A stretch of DNA of 64,000 bases, from positions 10,594,001 through 10,658,000 of the forward strand of contig NC_056412.1 of assembly GCF_905147365.1 (NCBI RefSeq), in the 5' to 3' direction. A program made the translations under genes and the position numbers. The first letter of the stretch is position 1. Every line of letters starts with the position of its first letter. This stretch comes from Aricia agestis. Its lineage: Eukaryota; Arthropoda; Insecta; Lepidoptera; Lycaenidae. Shown one piece after another: positions 43,632 to 54,966 of this stretch. A model generated the notes under the pieces. The model did no database searches and had not been told where the DNA came from. It was given only the letters and a program-made list of their open reading frames with translations.

Positions 43632-44033
43632 GTTACGTGAAACGGAATGACAATAAATGTTAGGTAGGGTTGTCTTTATTGAAAAGGTTTAATTACTTTT
43701 AACAATTTTTCCTTTAAAAAGAACAGCCTTTTTGGAAAGAAGCGTACTATTTAGTGAATAGTTTCCTAAGGCTTTTATGCACAGCAAGTGCTTAGAATTG
43801 TTCTTTACTTCCATGATGAAATAAGAAAGTAGAAACCAACAGTATCTACTCGTATTTCTTTAAAAGTGCTTAATTAAGGAATGTAACGTTATTTTTGTAA
43901 TGTATCTTATGTAATTAAATGATACATAATATACAAAATATTTTAGGTCAATAGATCATCGCATATTAATATTAGGAATACATAATTAATTTTATTGTTT
44001 AAGTTATCTCCTTCAATTCCCTATTATTTCCTA

Positions 44034-44651
44034 CTAGCTGTTGCCCGCGACTTCGTCCGCGTGGACTTTAGTTTATAGCGCGCGATGTCACCAAAATTAG
44101 TGTCAAATGCTTTTATAAAAAAACCCTGGTACCCCTTAAATCAAAACAGCTGTCCAGTATTTTTTTTTTTTAATTAAACTTTATATTTTATGCCAAATTT
44201 TAAAGCTTATTTAGCCCCCCAATTACACAACTTTACCCATAAACTATTTATCATTGATAGGTTTAAGGTTACGTCACTGCACAGATAAAGTACTGAGTTA
44301 TTTAATACCTACCGTAGAATAGATCAACAATCGAAAAAAATCGAAACTTAGATGGAAGATGATACCACCTCTTATAGAAAGACTTTTGAGCAAGCGTCAG
44401 CGCGATGTAGAAGACGCACGGCGCCATCTATTATGACTTTTTGGAACTAACTTAATTTGAACAAATTTACGCATTTTCACCCCCTTAGAACCCTTTTTTT
44501 CAGTAAAAAAGTAGCCTATGACCTTTCTCAGGCTTTAGACTATCTGTATACAAAATTTCATTACAATCGGTTCGGTAGTTTTGGCGTTTGGCGTGAAAGC
44601 GAGACTGACAGACAGACAGAGATACTTTCGCATTTATAATATTAGTATAGA
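44034..44651 (-). mobile_element. Non-autonomous Helitron (CGACTTCGTCCGCG end), minus strand
   Basis: CTAGCTGTTGCCCGCGACTT at the left (reversed 3' end) and GAGATACTTTCGCATTTATA...TATAGA|T at the right (reversed TCTATACTAATATTATAAAT start). 618 bp. GTAGTTTTGGCG and the CAGACAGACAGA run are family features. Confidence 0.85.
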
Positions 44652-44697
44652 TTATGTGCACACTGCACAGCTGTTTTTGAGTATTTTGATTAATTAA

Positions 44698-44770
44698 GGG
44701 CCGCGCTACACCGGAATGGCAGCGGCGAGGCGAGCACTTTCAGCGCTGCCATTCCGGTGTAGCGCGGCCC
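44698..44770. mobile_element. 73-bp MITE with TAA duplication
   Basis: GGGCCGCGCTACACCGGAAT GGCAGCG and its reverse complement surround GCGAGGCGAGCACTTTCA. TAA at 44695-44697 and 44771-44773: PIF/Harbinger-like. Confidence 0.88.
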
Positions 44771-44773
44771 TAA

Positions 44774-44886
44774 GAGGGGTACCAGTTACCAGGGTTTTAA
44801 AAAGTTTTTAAATTTGACACAAATTTTGTTGACACCGCGCGCTATAAACTAAAGTCCACGCGGACGAAGTCGCGGGCAACAGCTAG
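44774..44886 (+). mobile_element. Helitron 3' end, inverted relative of 44034
   Basis: CGCGGACGAAGTCGCGGGCA ACAGCTAG|T: the same 3' terminus as 44034-44140 in opposite orientation, about 105 bp matching. Confidence 0.82.
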
Positions 44887-44917
44887 TTATGAATAAAAAC
44901 AATATATAATAAAGTAG

Positions 44918-45420
44918 GTATGATTAGTTCTGTTACAATAATGAAGTAAAAAATAAAATGCCATCTGTTTTCATATATTAGAATTAAAATTTTGATTGCA
45001 TTGATATATTTTCTGGATGGAATACAGGCCAACACGGTACACTCGAACTCCTTTATTTTAGAGCGCCTTCTGTTGTCAACTCTTCATTTTATATGTTCTT
45101 TATTTTATGTGTGTTTTTGTAACTGTGATGTGCGCAATAAAGTATATTCATTCATTCATTCATTCATAATGCATGCATTTCTAATATATTATATTAGAAA
45201 TGCAGTAGGAGTTCTATAAGATAAGATAGATTGATTATTATTATACCAAGTGATAATATTATTAAACATATTATTCTAACGTATTAAAAACTATAAACAA
45301 AAACATAATAACTAATTATAAGTATGATTAGTTCTGTTACAATGAAGTAAAAAATAAAACGCCATCTGTTGAATCGTATTAAAACTAAAATGTTCATTGC
45401 ATCGATATATTTACTGGATT
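44918..45420. repeat. Direct duplication of an about 98-bp segment
   Basis: ATGATTAGTTCTGTTACAAT...GCATTGATATATTTTCTGGA at 44918-45015 is repeated with divergence at 45323-45420. A retroposon 3' tail (GTGATGTGCGCAATAAAGTA, then (CATT)n at 45149-45168) lies between them. Confidence 0.75.
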
Positions 45421-45469
45421 TTTTATAATATTATACATAAAATATATTTAAGATTTTTGAAATATTATT

Positions 45470-45590
45470 TTAATACACATCCAAGACCCAGGAACATTGA
45501 AAACTTTTTGTTCCGCCTGCGGGACTCGAACCCAGGACCCCCGGGATGAGCGCTGGCCACGCGCAATGCGAATTAATTTTCATCGATATT
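45470..45590 (-). mobile_element. tRNA-like SINE fragment (B box only)
   Basis: On the minus strand: GGTCCTGGGTTCGAGTCCCG (B box) then CAGGCGGAACAAAAAGTTTT and GGTCTTGGATGTGTATTAAA. The A-box half is absent. It is inserted into a Helitron whose remaining part is 45591-45754. Confidence 0.7.
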
Positions 45591-45754
45591 TTCATGGAAA
45601 TAAGATATTTTCCCACATCAAAATATAGCCTATGTCCTTTCTCAGACTCTAGAATAACTGTGTACAAAATTTCATTGCAATCGGTTCAGTAGTTTTGGCG
45701 TGAAATCGAGACAGACAGACAGAGATACTTTCGCATTTATAATATTAGTATGGA
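45591..45754 (-). mobile_element. Helitron 5' portion (TCCATACTAATATTATAAAT start), minus strand
   Basis: The right end TTCGCATTTATAATATTAGT ATGGA is the reversed start; GTAGTTTTGGCGTGAAATCG inside. Confidence 0.75.
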
Positions 45755-46692
45755 TTTTAGTTGCTTTTAATTATTTCGATGTAGCCTGTAAGTAATCGTA
45801 CTCGTAAAATACAATATAATGCGTTTAATAAATCTACTAAACATGATACGAAGTTCAGTTCTAATACTTACAAGAAAAAAAACTTGTAAGTAACCGAATG
45901 TCTGTAGTCAGTAAATTGACTAGAACAAGTCAAAAGGAGCAATAAGATTAAAGTACGTGCAGCGGCGTTAAGCGCGACATGTATTTATTGCGATCACGTC
46001 TACGGGAGTGTTTTTGTGGGAGACGCATGTCGTGTGTCGAAGTAGGGTTACCAATAACCGAAACCAGACCCAGCTGGACATTTTGTCAAAAAATCATAAA
46101 AGACAAACGAAATTCCAAGACCCGAAAAAAAGTAAAAAATACAGATACATCACACAAGGTAGTGCGGCCACATTTTCAAGCAGAAAAACCATAATAAGTA
46201 ATAACTATTTTAACATTTCTGAAAACATCAAATTATGTATATATTTTATTAGAAGTTCCAATACTAGTGCACGCAAATAGACGTACGCTCCAAGCACTTT
46301 CCATCGGGGTAAAAACTCCAACAAAGCTAAATAAACTGGCAACCCTAGCAGTGTGTCGAGGTGGGATTTATGGGGGACATGAAGTCGGACGATCGGCATG
46401 CGAGGGATCCGGCCGGATGCCGGGAAACTTCTGACAATCCTCCAGAGCTTGCTCGGGGGGATCCTGACGTTTCCGCGGCATCTGCGTATGTTATTGTCCG
46501 TTCAATTGGACTTTTCTATTGCCTTTCTGCGCTTTGATTTAGTATGTGCGGTCTCAAAGTTTATTTGTGGTCTCAGGGTTACTGTTTTTCTGGTTTTAGC
46601 TGATTCTTAAATATATTTCCTGTGCTTATTTATAGTTAATAGTAAATTATAATACCCATGCAACAAATCATACATTAATAATCTTATATATA
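45755..46692. other. Single-copy sequence; GC-rich patch at 46370-46490
   Basis: 46398-46610 (plus) and a short minus frame starting near 46489 (MPRKRQDPPEQALEDCQKFP) are open, but I cannot tie them to any family. Not called as genes. Confidence 0.35.
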
Positions 46693-47028
46693 TCTAATAA
46701 TATATAAAATTCTCTTGTCACAATGTTAGTTACCGTACTCGTCCGAAACGGCTTTACTGATTTTTACCAAATTTTATATATATTATGCATATTCAGTAGG
46801 TCTGAGAATCGGCTACTGGCTACTTTTTATATTGAAAAGTGCATTTGTTGAATAAATAATATTAGATTATTACAACTCGAGACTGACCGCGAGTGGCGAC
46901 CATTGTTTGTGCTACGGGATAGCGATGAACGTTGCCATGGTGACATACCTTATTAAGTCAGTTCAATAAAATATCTAATATGGGCAAAATACTTTATGTG
47001 GCAAAACAACGTTTGCCGGGACAGCTAG
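46693..47028 (+). mobile_element. Non-autonomous Helitron (ATAAAATTCTCTTGTCAC family), uninterrupted
   Basis: TCTAATAATATATAAAATTC start, CGTTTGCCGGGACAGCTAG|T end. Serves as the empty-site reference for the nested insertion at 3539-3752. Confidence 0.88.
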
Positions 47029-47974
47029 TAATTATAAAAATAATAACTAAGTGATGCAAATAGAACCCAAGAAGATTAAACGTAGTAGAAGCCTAGATTT
47101 AGTATCTAACTGACAAACTTTTATTCCAGTATTACATTTCTATGCAGCTCCAGTTTTTGGTTTATTTTGTACGCGCAATTGCAGCAGGAAGTTACTAGTG
47201 CTAACTCGTAACGAACATCCACTCTGTCAATAACAATGCCCTCGCCCACCTACAGTCGGAGTTAGACGAACTATGACAGTCAAAAGTTGTAAGCCGCCAA
47301 GTTATACATATACAGTGCTGTGTACATAACTTGGCGGCTTGTAGCGCCAACTAATATTATTTCAATCCGCAAAACGCGCAGCTACAGCTGAATGCGGGAA
47401 AGTTTAGAAGGTTCTCTGCGAAACTGGACGTTTAACGAACTTTAAGTAGGAACTACTGAAGCCGTAAACGCTCTATTCGAGCACTGCATGTTTAATCCAT
47501 ACAAATAAACAAACATTCCGCTTGAAATTTTTCAACGAATGAATGGGCTATGAAAAGGTCTTTGCTAAGGTTCAGTCTCAGTTCGGCTCATTTATGAAAT
47601 TCGGGTGAGCGCGTGCAGGTTCAGTGATTTCTTTTTACTGCTTTCATAGCTACTTAATATTTCATAGTCAACTGTTTAGTGAGGACTGAGGCGGGATCTT
47701 GGTCCGCAATCTACTTGCTCCCTAAAAAGCCCCTATAATCTGTATTATGTAATTAATTTAGTGTATTTTGCCAGCTTTGGCCTCGTCTAGTCCTGCTATA
47801 AATCAGGATCATCTTAACGATTTTGTTGCTACGTATTTCAATAACCTAATAATTAGGTACCTTTGATAACTATTAATTTATCAAGGGCTTTGATATTACA
47901 GCGTATTTAAAAAAATCTTAAATTTCCTTTTTTAGGGTTCCGTACCTAATGGGTAAAAACGGGACCCTTTTACT
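47029..47974. other. Single-copy sequence with a palindrome; small repeat fragment at 47932-47970
   Basis: GGGTTCCGTACCTAATGGGT AAAAACGGGACCC at 47935 is a widespread lepidopteran repeat phrase. Palindrome at 47288-47343. No gene recognised. Confidence 0.45.
47288..47343. repeat. Near-perfect palindrome, about 24-bp arms
   Basis: TAAGCCGCCAAGTTAT-ACA and TGTACATAACTTGGCGGCTT surround a short loop. Confidence 0.9.
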
Positions 47975-47988
47975 ATTTTCATTATAAT

Positions 47989-48359
47989 AATAGCTCCCAC
48001 ACCGGTTTCGGTGACGGTGGCAGGTTTCATTGAAACCAGGCCAGCTACGCAGGAGTAATTTTATAGTGCCCAAGTGTGTGCCCAGTACACAAGAGCAATC
48101 TCTATTCCTTTATTCTCACAACCCAGTGCACAGTGGGACGGAAGACCGACACGACCGGCGAGAGATCAGGTGCAGGACCGACTTTTTACATGCCCATCCG
48201 ACGCATGGATCATCTTACTTGTCAGACAATTAGGTGATCAGCCTGCATTGTCCTTACCAAACTTGGAAATAACATGTTTCCAACGCGGGAATCGAACCCA
48301 CGACCTCCGAGTCAAGAGCCGCACTCTATACCACTAGACCAAGGAGGCAAGGAGGGCTG
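47989..48359 (-). mobile_element. tRNA-derived SINE, copy 2, with 14-bp target duplication
   Basis: Flanked by ATTTTCATTATAAT at 47975-47988 and 48360-48373, perfect. On the minus strand the head reads CAGCCCTCCTTGCCTCCTTG, GGTCTAGTGGTATAGAG (A box) and GTGGGTTCGATTCCCGCG (B box). The body ends CACCGAAACCGGTGTGGGAG. Confidence 0.92.
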
Positions 48360-48573
48360 ATTTTCATTATAATGTGTACATAATAATATACCTACTGTCC
48401 TGTTATCAATTTGGTGGAATAATAAGCCAATAAACTTATATTCCGTATATATATCTAGTTAAGAATTAACTGCTTATATGATTGGTTTGCAACTGACGGG
48501 AATATAATTAATAGTTATCAATTTGACATAATATTTACTAGACAGACGTCAGACATAATATTATTGATTGACA

Positions 48574-48869
48574 TCTAATAAGTATATAAGATTCTCGTGT
48601 CACGGGGTGCGTGGTTGAACTCCTCTGAAACGGCTCGACCGATTTTCGTGAATCTTAGCGAGCATATCGGCTAGGATTGAGAATCGGACGACATCTACTT
48701 TTTATATTGATAATTATTACAACTCGAGACTGACGGCGACCATTGTTTGTGTGTCGGGATAGCGATCATGGACGTTCCCATGGTGACATACTTAGTCACT
48801 TCAATAAAATATTATGGGCGACAATCGAAATACTTTTTACGGCAAAACAACGTTTGCCAGAACAGCTAG
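48574..48869 (+). mobile_element. Non-autonomous Helitron (AGATTCTCGTGTCACGGG), third copy
   Basis: TCTAATAAGTATATAAGATT start, ACGTTTGCCAGAACAGCTAG|T end; ACAACTCGAGACTGACGGCG and CCATGGTGACATACTTAGTC shared with 3267 and 46693. Confidence 0.85.
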
Positions 48870-49169
48870 TATTAGATAAAATGATTTTAATATCTAGAGT
48901 CTAGACTAGCTAAAAGCTGAGCTTTGTGAGGGCTCGCGTCGTCACACCTTGACTGACTGATGATAACACATCTAACTACATATAAATATTAATTACTATG
49001 TTAATGCACAAATCAATAGGCGTGATAGTTTTCCGTAAAGTGTACCACGAAATGTTTAGGTTGTGGGATATATTATAGGGCTCGCTTCGCTCGCCCGGAA
49101 TATACATAAGTATAGATATATTACTCTGATAAACCAAATTATTCGAGCTTGGTAAGGTAAAAAAAGTGT

Positions 49170-49555
49170 AATAATCGCTCCCACACTGATTTCGGTGTCG
49201 GTGACCAGTTTCGATTAAAGCTAGCAATTTTATGTGTTTAGTGCCCAATGCCCATGTATGTGCACAATACACAGAAACACTCTCTGAGTCTCTATTGCTT
49301 GATTTTCATAATTCGGGATTGTTATTTATTAATTCGACACGACACACAATTGACGAGAAATCAGGCGCAGATACCGACATTTAGCATGCTCATCGGATGC
49401 ATGATTAATATAATATCTTGTCACATAATCAAGTAAACAGACTGTCCTAACTAAAGTTGAGAACTAAAAACGTTGTTGCTTATGCACATTGCACATAAAT
49501 CGAATGCATGACCAAGTCAAAAGCCAAACTCTTAACCACTACGTCGGACCTTCGT
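49170..49555 (-). mobile_element. tRNA-derived SINE, copy 3, decayed
   Basis: Same order of blocks as 47989-48359 (TCGCTCCCACACTGATTTCG, GAGAAATCAGGCGCAG, GACTGTCCTAACTAAAGTTG) but with many substitutions; the B box is eroded to AATCGAATGCATGACC. Confidence 0.75.
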
Positions 49556-51265
49556 ACAGCAATTTAGCAACAAAGTATCCACAACGCTAACAAAGTAAAA
49601 TAAACTTGGACAAATAGTAGTGGTTTTGATGAGAGAATATAAAATGTTTAATGAGGTAATGCATACTTAATGAAGACTAGTCTAGGGTTTACAGCGAAGC
49701 AATGAACATAACTCTTTAGCGGGCTTTAATTAGGACTCAGAGCCTTCGACGCTAAGGCTCACCAAATTAATACGAGTATAATTAATAATTGTAATTTATG
49801 CGCTCTCTGGGGGAAATTTATAGCCAATAACCATCGTAAGATAAAACTAGCGATTTCATTAGCTACGTTCGTTACGAGTACAGCTGCCTAATTAAGATAT
49901 AATAACGATTAATTAACCCCTGCCAACTTTTAGACTGGTATTTGATTGCTTATAAAATATCTTTCATTAATTCAACAAGCTTTAATGCAGATTTATTTAA
50001 TAATGATGAGATATTGCTAAATGAAATAATTAACATTAGAAAACAGTGCCTACTAGGTTTGATTATATTGACATTCATTTCAGGTACAAACATACAGGCA
50101 ATAAACGAGCGATGATGTCTAAAGTTACAATTTATGCTGCAAATACAACTTAGTTTCTAAATATGCAAACAACCCTAACCGTCCCTTTTAGATTCGCTTA
50201 AAAAATAAAATATAAGTAAAACCTTTTTTTAAAGAAAGGAACATAAAATTCTCGCTGCGAAAAAACAAAAACATCGCATCGTTATCCTGTCAGCTCGCAA
50301 GTTTACACTTGACCCCTTACAATAACTGCCCCAGAAATCTCCACGTTGTATCCATTGCCATAAATTGAAGAGGATCTCGAAAAGTTCAAGTGTTTTATAG
50401 TGTGGGAGCCCGAGCCGCGAGAGTGCATCGTAAACTATTGATAGTCAATTTATGGTGTTCCTGAGGCACGTTTCGGGGCAGATTTACTATGGCGACCTTT
50501 TACGCCATCAATATATTTCAGCTTTCCCCAATATTTTTTGGATGTTTATTGGTTACTCAAGTAATGTAAATCTAGTTTTAGATTGACACCAGATTAAATT
50601 TTATACGAAAGCTGCGAAACTACTAATCCTCCTTTCTTTTAAAGTTCCCTGTCTGTTGTAGGTAAGACCACATTTTAATCCTTCATTATGAAGCCGCGCC
50701 CGCCCGTCGGTTTCCACTTGCACAATTTCTAAATGAATAGCATGTAATAACAATTAAACGGCATGTATATTTTGAATGCTAACGCTACATTCGCTGGAAC
50801 AATTACATAGCATGCATGCAATCCTACTCGCCCAGCCATTACTACATAATCATAACGGTACGTTCTGGTTACGTGAAAATAGAAACTACAATTTCTTTAA
50901 TTTTCGCTAAACATCCCTCGAAATGCACTTACAACGCATTAGCTATGAAATAGCGCCAGTCGGTCTACGGCGGATGGCAGATAAGGAAAACTTAACATGA
51001 AATGGCCTATGCAAAGTTAACGACATGAAACAGATCAAAACATTCGTGCAAAATTCTTATCGTACTTACATAGAAATATGCTGCGCGTTTTCCTGTATAC
51101 GTTTCGTCTAATATCTGCCGCGCAAAGGTTTTGGGGATCAAAATATAAAATCTATGCAGTACTAACTAATAATTCTATAGTATTCTCGACTCATTAGTTA
51201 GTCGTATTACATTACTTTATATTTTCTTATGACATTACTTTATTTAAAAGTAAATTTGCAAAATA
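49556..51265. other. Long single-copy region, candidate conserved non-coding DNA
   Basis: 50280-51140 is repeat-free in this window with moderate GC (for example CGTTTCGGGGCAGATTTACT and GAAGCCGCGCCCGCCCGTCG). No coding signal. Confidence 0.35.
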
Positions 51266-51506
51266 TCTATATATATATAAAACTCAAAGGTGACTGACTG
51301 ACTGATTGACACAGTGATCTATCAACGCACAGCCCAAATCACTGGACCGATCGGGCTGAAATTTGGCATGCAGGTAGATGTTATGACGTAGGCATCCGCT
51401 AAGAAAGGAGTTTGATAAATTCCAACCCCAAGGGGTTCAAATAGAGGATGAAAGTTTGTATATGATAATACTTCTTAACGCGAGCGAAGCCGCGGGCAAA
51501 AGCTCG
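51266..51506 (+). mobile_element. Non-autonomous Helitron (AACTCAAAGGTGACTG family), copy 2
   Basis: TCTATATATATATAAAACTC start; GCAGGTAGATGTTATGACGT inside; CCGCGGGCAAAAGCTCG|T end. Confidence 0.82.
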
Positions 51507-51831
51507 TATTATATAAATTCGTAGTAACCTACTTTACAGGTACTGTGAAATATTTCATAGAGCATAATATGAAAATATGTTCGAAAATTTGTCACACGAA
51601 TATCGGTATTGAAACAAACGATCGGCTTACGAAAGTTGGCAAAAATAATTGAGGGATTTAATGTAACGTGGGACAACGGGCAGGTGCCATAGCTGATGAT
51701 AAGTAATTACCTCTTGTCGAAACATCTGCAACAGAAAGATAATGCATCTGTCACTACTGGATTTTAAAGCCATCGAACACTCACAATCACAAAATGGACC
51801 TGACTTTTGATTTTAATGAATTTGTATAGGC

Positions 51832-51897
51832 CGCACATAGCTTTAAGGTCGCTCGGTCAAACTCCAGTTTGACCGAGCGACCTTAAAGCTATGTGCG
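51832..51897. repeat. Perfect palindrome, 32-bp arms, 2-base loop
   Basis: CGCACATAGCTTTAAGGTCG CTCGGTCAAACT, loop CC, then the exact reverse complement. No flanking duplication. Confidence 0.97.
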
Positions 51898-52582
51898 ATA
51901 TGTATATTCATGTTATATACAATATCTACTAATAATGGTTCATCGTCTGATCGCAATCAATCAATAATGTCCCGTCTAATCACTGATCTATTAGGTAATA
52001 ACTTGTCGAACAGCGCCTTCCTCTTCCATTTTTGCCCAGCAATCTTAAAGTTGTGTTCATACAAATGTTTGCAATATTGTTCAATAATATTGAGCTCAAC
52101 AAATAGTTACAACCGAATCGAAACGTGTAAACTACGGGGACGGCATCCTTGAAAAGCAGGCCGGTCTTTTGTTCATCAGACAGAATGGAAATCAATTTTA
52201 CAGATCAATTCCGTGTTCGAGGGTCGACAGCCTAGCGATGTGCCTATGAATACAAGTCGCCTCATCGCTGCGCCAGAAATGGCCGGGCATAAAGCACCGC
52301 TCCCCGCCCCCGAATGCCTTAAGCCTAAATTAATTTTGTGTTGTGATTCGTGAGCTGTAAGATTCGTATCGCTCCGATCTGAGGCCTGCGCTACGTTACT
52401 AATAGCTGTCGATTGTGTTTTGTTTTATATTCGCTTTGCTTGCTTAGGGTGATATTTATTAGACGGTTTACTCCAGTCGTTTTTCACTCAAATGAAAACC
52501 TGATTTTCTTTAATAATAATTGTTCTATTACATTTCATAGATGACAATAATGTATTACTGTGTGTTTAGGTGCGCGATAATA
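51898..52582. other. Single-copy sequence, nothing recognised
   Basis: 52200-52420 is GC-richer and unique (GCACCGCTCCCCGCCCCCGA). No gene called. Confidence 0.4.
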
Positions 52583-52882
52583 CCATAAAGTTAATATACC
52601 TAGCGGAATAGAGCAACAATCTCGAGTTGTCAAACGAAACCGAAATTGGTTTCATCTGTGTGTAAAAATATGTGTACGTATACACTTACACAAGAATGGT
52701 TGAACGTGTTACGTGCATGATTAAATTGTCAACGTGCGGCACGTGCCGACTGGACGTCAAAAAAGAGTGCTGCTGTCATGTATCACACTTCTCTTTTTAC
52801 CACGCAGTGTTACTGATCATACTGACATCTCTCTTGCTCAGGCCTTTGTTTCTCTATTCCGCTAGGTATATTAACTTTATGG
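52583..52882. mobile_element. MITE (CCATAAAGTTAATATACCTA ends), 300 bp
   Basis: The left CCATAAAGTTAATATACCTA GCGGAATAGAG is the exact reverse complement of the right end; ATAATA lies outside both. The 84-codon plus frame across it reads through the element and is not a gene. Confidence 0.88.
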
Positions 52883-53293
52883 ATAATACCCAAACATTAA
52901 CGGTTTTTATTAACTTTATCTTTTGAATTTTTTTTGTATGTTTGTTTGATTATTGACGAAATAATATTTTAATTTATAATTCATAAATGTCTTTTTTTAA
53001 ACAACGTACATTTTAGCAACAAACCGAACAAAAATAAATTCAGCAAACTTTATTTCATCGTGGTACGGTAGTTTTATATTATATTATGTGCGACACACGG
53101 AAGGCGCGTAAAGAGTTATGGCTAAGTATGAGAGTATGCATAATGCGGAAAAAGATATGCTATTTCATCGTACAGGATGGCAAAGCGAAATTAGAAATGG
53201 AAATGATCTACAATACTAGATAGCAAAAATTATGAAGTATAAGTAACAAAGATTTCTGTTGAATAAACGTTTATTTATTTATTTATAGGCATT
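52883..53293. other. Gene-free AT-rich sequence
   Basis: Ends with (ATTT)n near 53270, possibly a retroposon tail. Confidence 0.4.
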
Positions 53294-53680
53294 AGTCCTC
53301 TGTCCAGCCGATTATTTTTTTTTTTTTTTTATGAAATAAGGGGGCAAACGAGCAAACGGGTCACCTGATGGAAAGCAACTTCCGTCGCCCATGGACACTC
53401 GCAGCATCAGAAGAGCTGAGGGTGCGTTGCCGGCCTTTTAAGAGGGAATAGGGTAATAGGGGAGGGTAGGGATGGGAAGGGGAGGGAATAGGGGAGGGTA
53501 GGGAAGGAAATAGGGTAGGGGATTGGGCCTCCGGTAAACTCACTCACTCGGCGAAACACAGCGCAAGCGCTGTTTCACGCCGGTTTTCTGTGAGAACGTG
53601 GTATTTCTCCGGTCGAGCCGGCCCATTCGTGCCGAAGCATGGCTCTCCCACGATAGATCTTATCGGCTGGACAGAGGACT
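53294..53680. repeat. 19-bp hairpin whose loop was hit by a SINE
   Basis: AGTCCTCTGTCCAGCCGAT (53294-53312) and ATCGGCTGGACAGAGGACT (53662-53680) are perfect inverted copies; between them lie only a few bases and SINE copy 8. Confidence 0.92.
53315..53652 (-). mobile_element. SINE (Metulj-like), copy 8, full length
   Basis: A 16-base T run, ATGAAATAAGGGGGCAAACG, through the minisatellite block to CATGGCTCTCCCACG. Confidence 0.94.
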
Positions 53681-53741
53681 TGACATAGCGCAAACAAATT
53701 ACGTAGGTCCGTCATCAGTCTTATAAATTATTATTATTATA

Positions 53742-54062
53742 TTTTTTTTATGAAATAAGGGGGCAAACGAGCAAACGGGTCACCTGATGGAAAGCAACTT
53801 CCGTCGCCCATGGACACTCGCAGCATCAGAAGAGCTGCAAGTGCGTTGCCGGCCTTTTAAGAGGGAATAGGTTAATATAGTAAGGAAGGGAAGGGAATAG
53901 GGGAGGGAAGAGAGGGGAATAGGGTAGGGGATTGGGCCTCCGGTAAACTCACTCACTCGACGAAACACAGCGCAAGTGCTGTTTCACGCCGGTTTTCTGT
54001 GAGAACGTGGTATTTCTCCGGTCGAGCCGGCCCATTCGTGCCGAAGCATGGCTCTCCCACGT
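53742..54062 (-). mobile_element. SINE (Metulj-like), copy 9, full length
   Basis: Same orientation as copy 8 and only about 90 bp away, but an independent insertion: the flanks and the minisatellite block differ (a contracted block at 53875-53920). Confidence 0.94.
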
Positions 54063-54601
54063 ATACATATATCCCACGTATACGTATATAATTTATCTAA
54101 TATGAGTAATAGTATTATAGAGAAAACTTCTAGATCTGCTATTTCATTAAGGGAGGTCATGACTCATGAAGACTACATGGAAAAGTTAAAATAGTTTGTA
54201 TCTGACTAGAGGTAGATTCTGCAGCGTATGCTGAGATTGCACACTTTAACTTATTACTACTAGTATGTACTCTATTTGATATATTACATATTTTGTTCAA
54301 TCATTATTTTAACAGCAACAAATTATAATAAAGCAAATGAACTGTAGCAAAACAAAACCCAATTATAGACAAACATTCATAATGGTTTTAGATTGTGATC
54401 GGTTTATATTAGATTAAAAACAATAAAAAATAAAGCGTGTTTCCGACGGCGGCCGAAGGTTATAGGACGGAAACTCGCTACACTGATTAATGAGCTCACT
54501 CAACGACTCCGAAATGAACCCGACTTAACGCAAGATCTTAACCGTAAAGGTGCGTTCGGACTACGCGACGCAAAAATTTTATCCTCTGCACGTGCTGTGA
54601 C
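54063..54601. other. Gene-free AT-rich sequence
   Basis: Nothing recognised. Confidence 0.4.
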
Positions 54602-54755
54602 CTGCCCCCGTAGACAAGTGGCAACGCTAACGCTAGCGCTACAAAATGTATGGATTTGACATTAGTATTCGCTAGCGAAGCGATGACTTATGTCAAATCG
54701 CATACATTTTGTAGCGCTAGCGTTAGCGTTAGCGCTTTGCCACTTGTCTACAGGC
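54602..54755. mobile_element. Foldback MITE (GTAGACAAGTGGCAA...GCGCTAGCGTTAGCG)
   Basis: GTAGACAAGTGGCAACGCTA and GCTTTGCCACTTGTCTAC ends, inner arms GCGCTACAAAATGTATG. The right arm has an extra GCGTTA repeat (CTAGCGTTAGCGTTAGCGC). Shares the AAAATGTATGGA-TTGACAT core with 2541-2665. Confidence 0.82.
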
Positions 54756-54912
54756 CCTGCACAGCTTGAACATGAGAAAAAGTAAAAACTCCTACTTGAC
54801 TAATACTAATATTTACTAACATTTCAAACAATTTGTGCATCACATTAGTACTGGTAGTTGACAACTCATAAACATGCATAGAGTTCGCAAAAGTCGGGTA
54901 AAACGCAAAGAC

Positions 54913-54966
54913 AACTTAAATTATTGCTCGTATTACTTGCGTAATACACAAGTAATAATTTAAGTT
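54913..54966. repeat. Palindrome, about 25-bp arms
   Basis: AACTTAAATTATTGCTCGTATTAC with loop TTGC and GTAATACACAAGTAATAATT TAAGTT. Confidence 0.88.
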
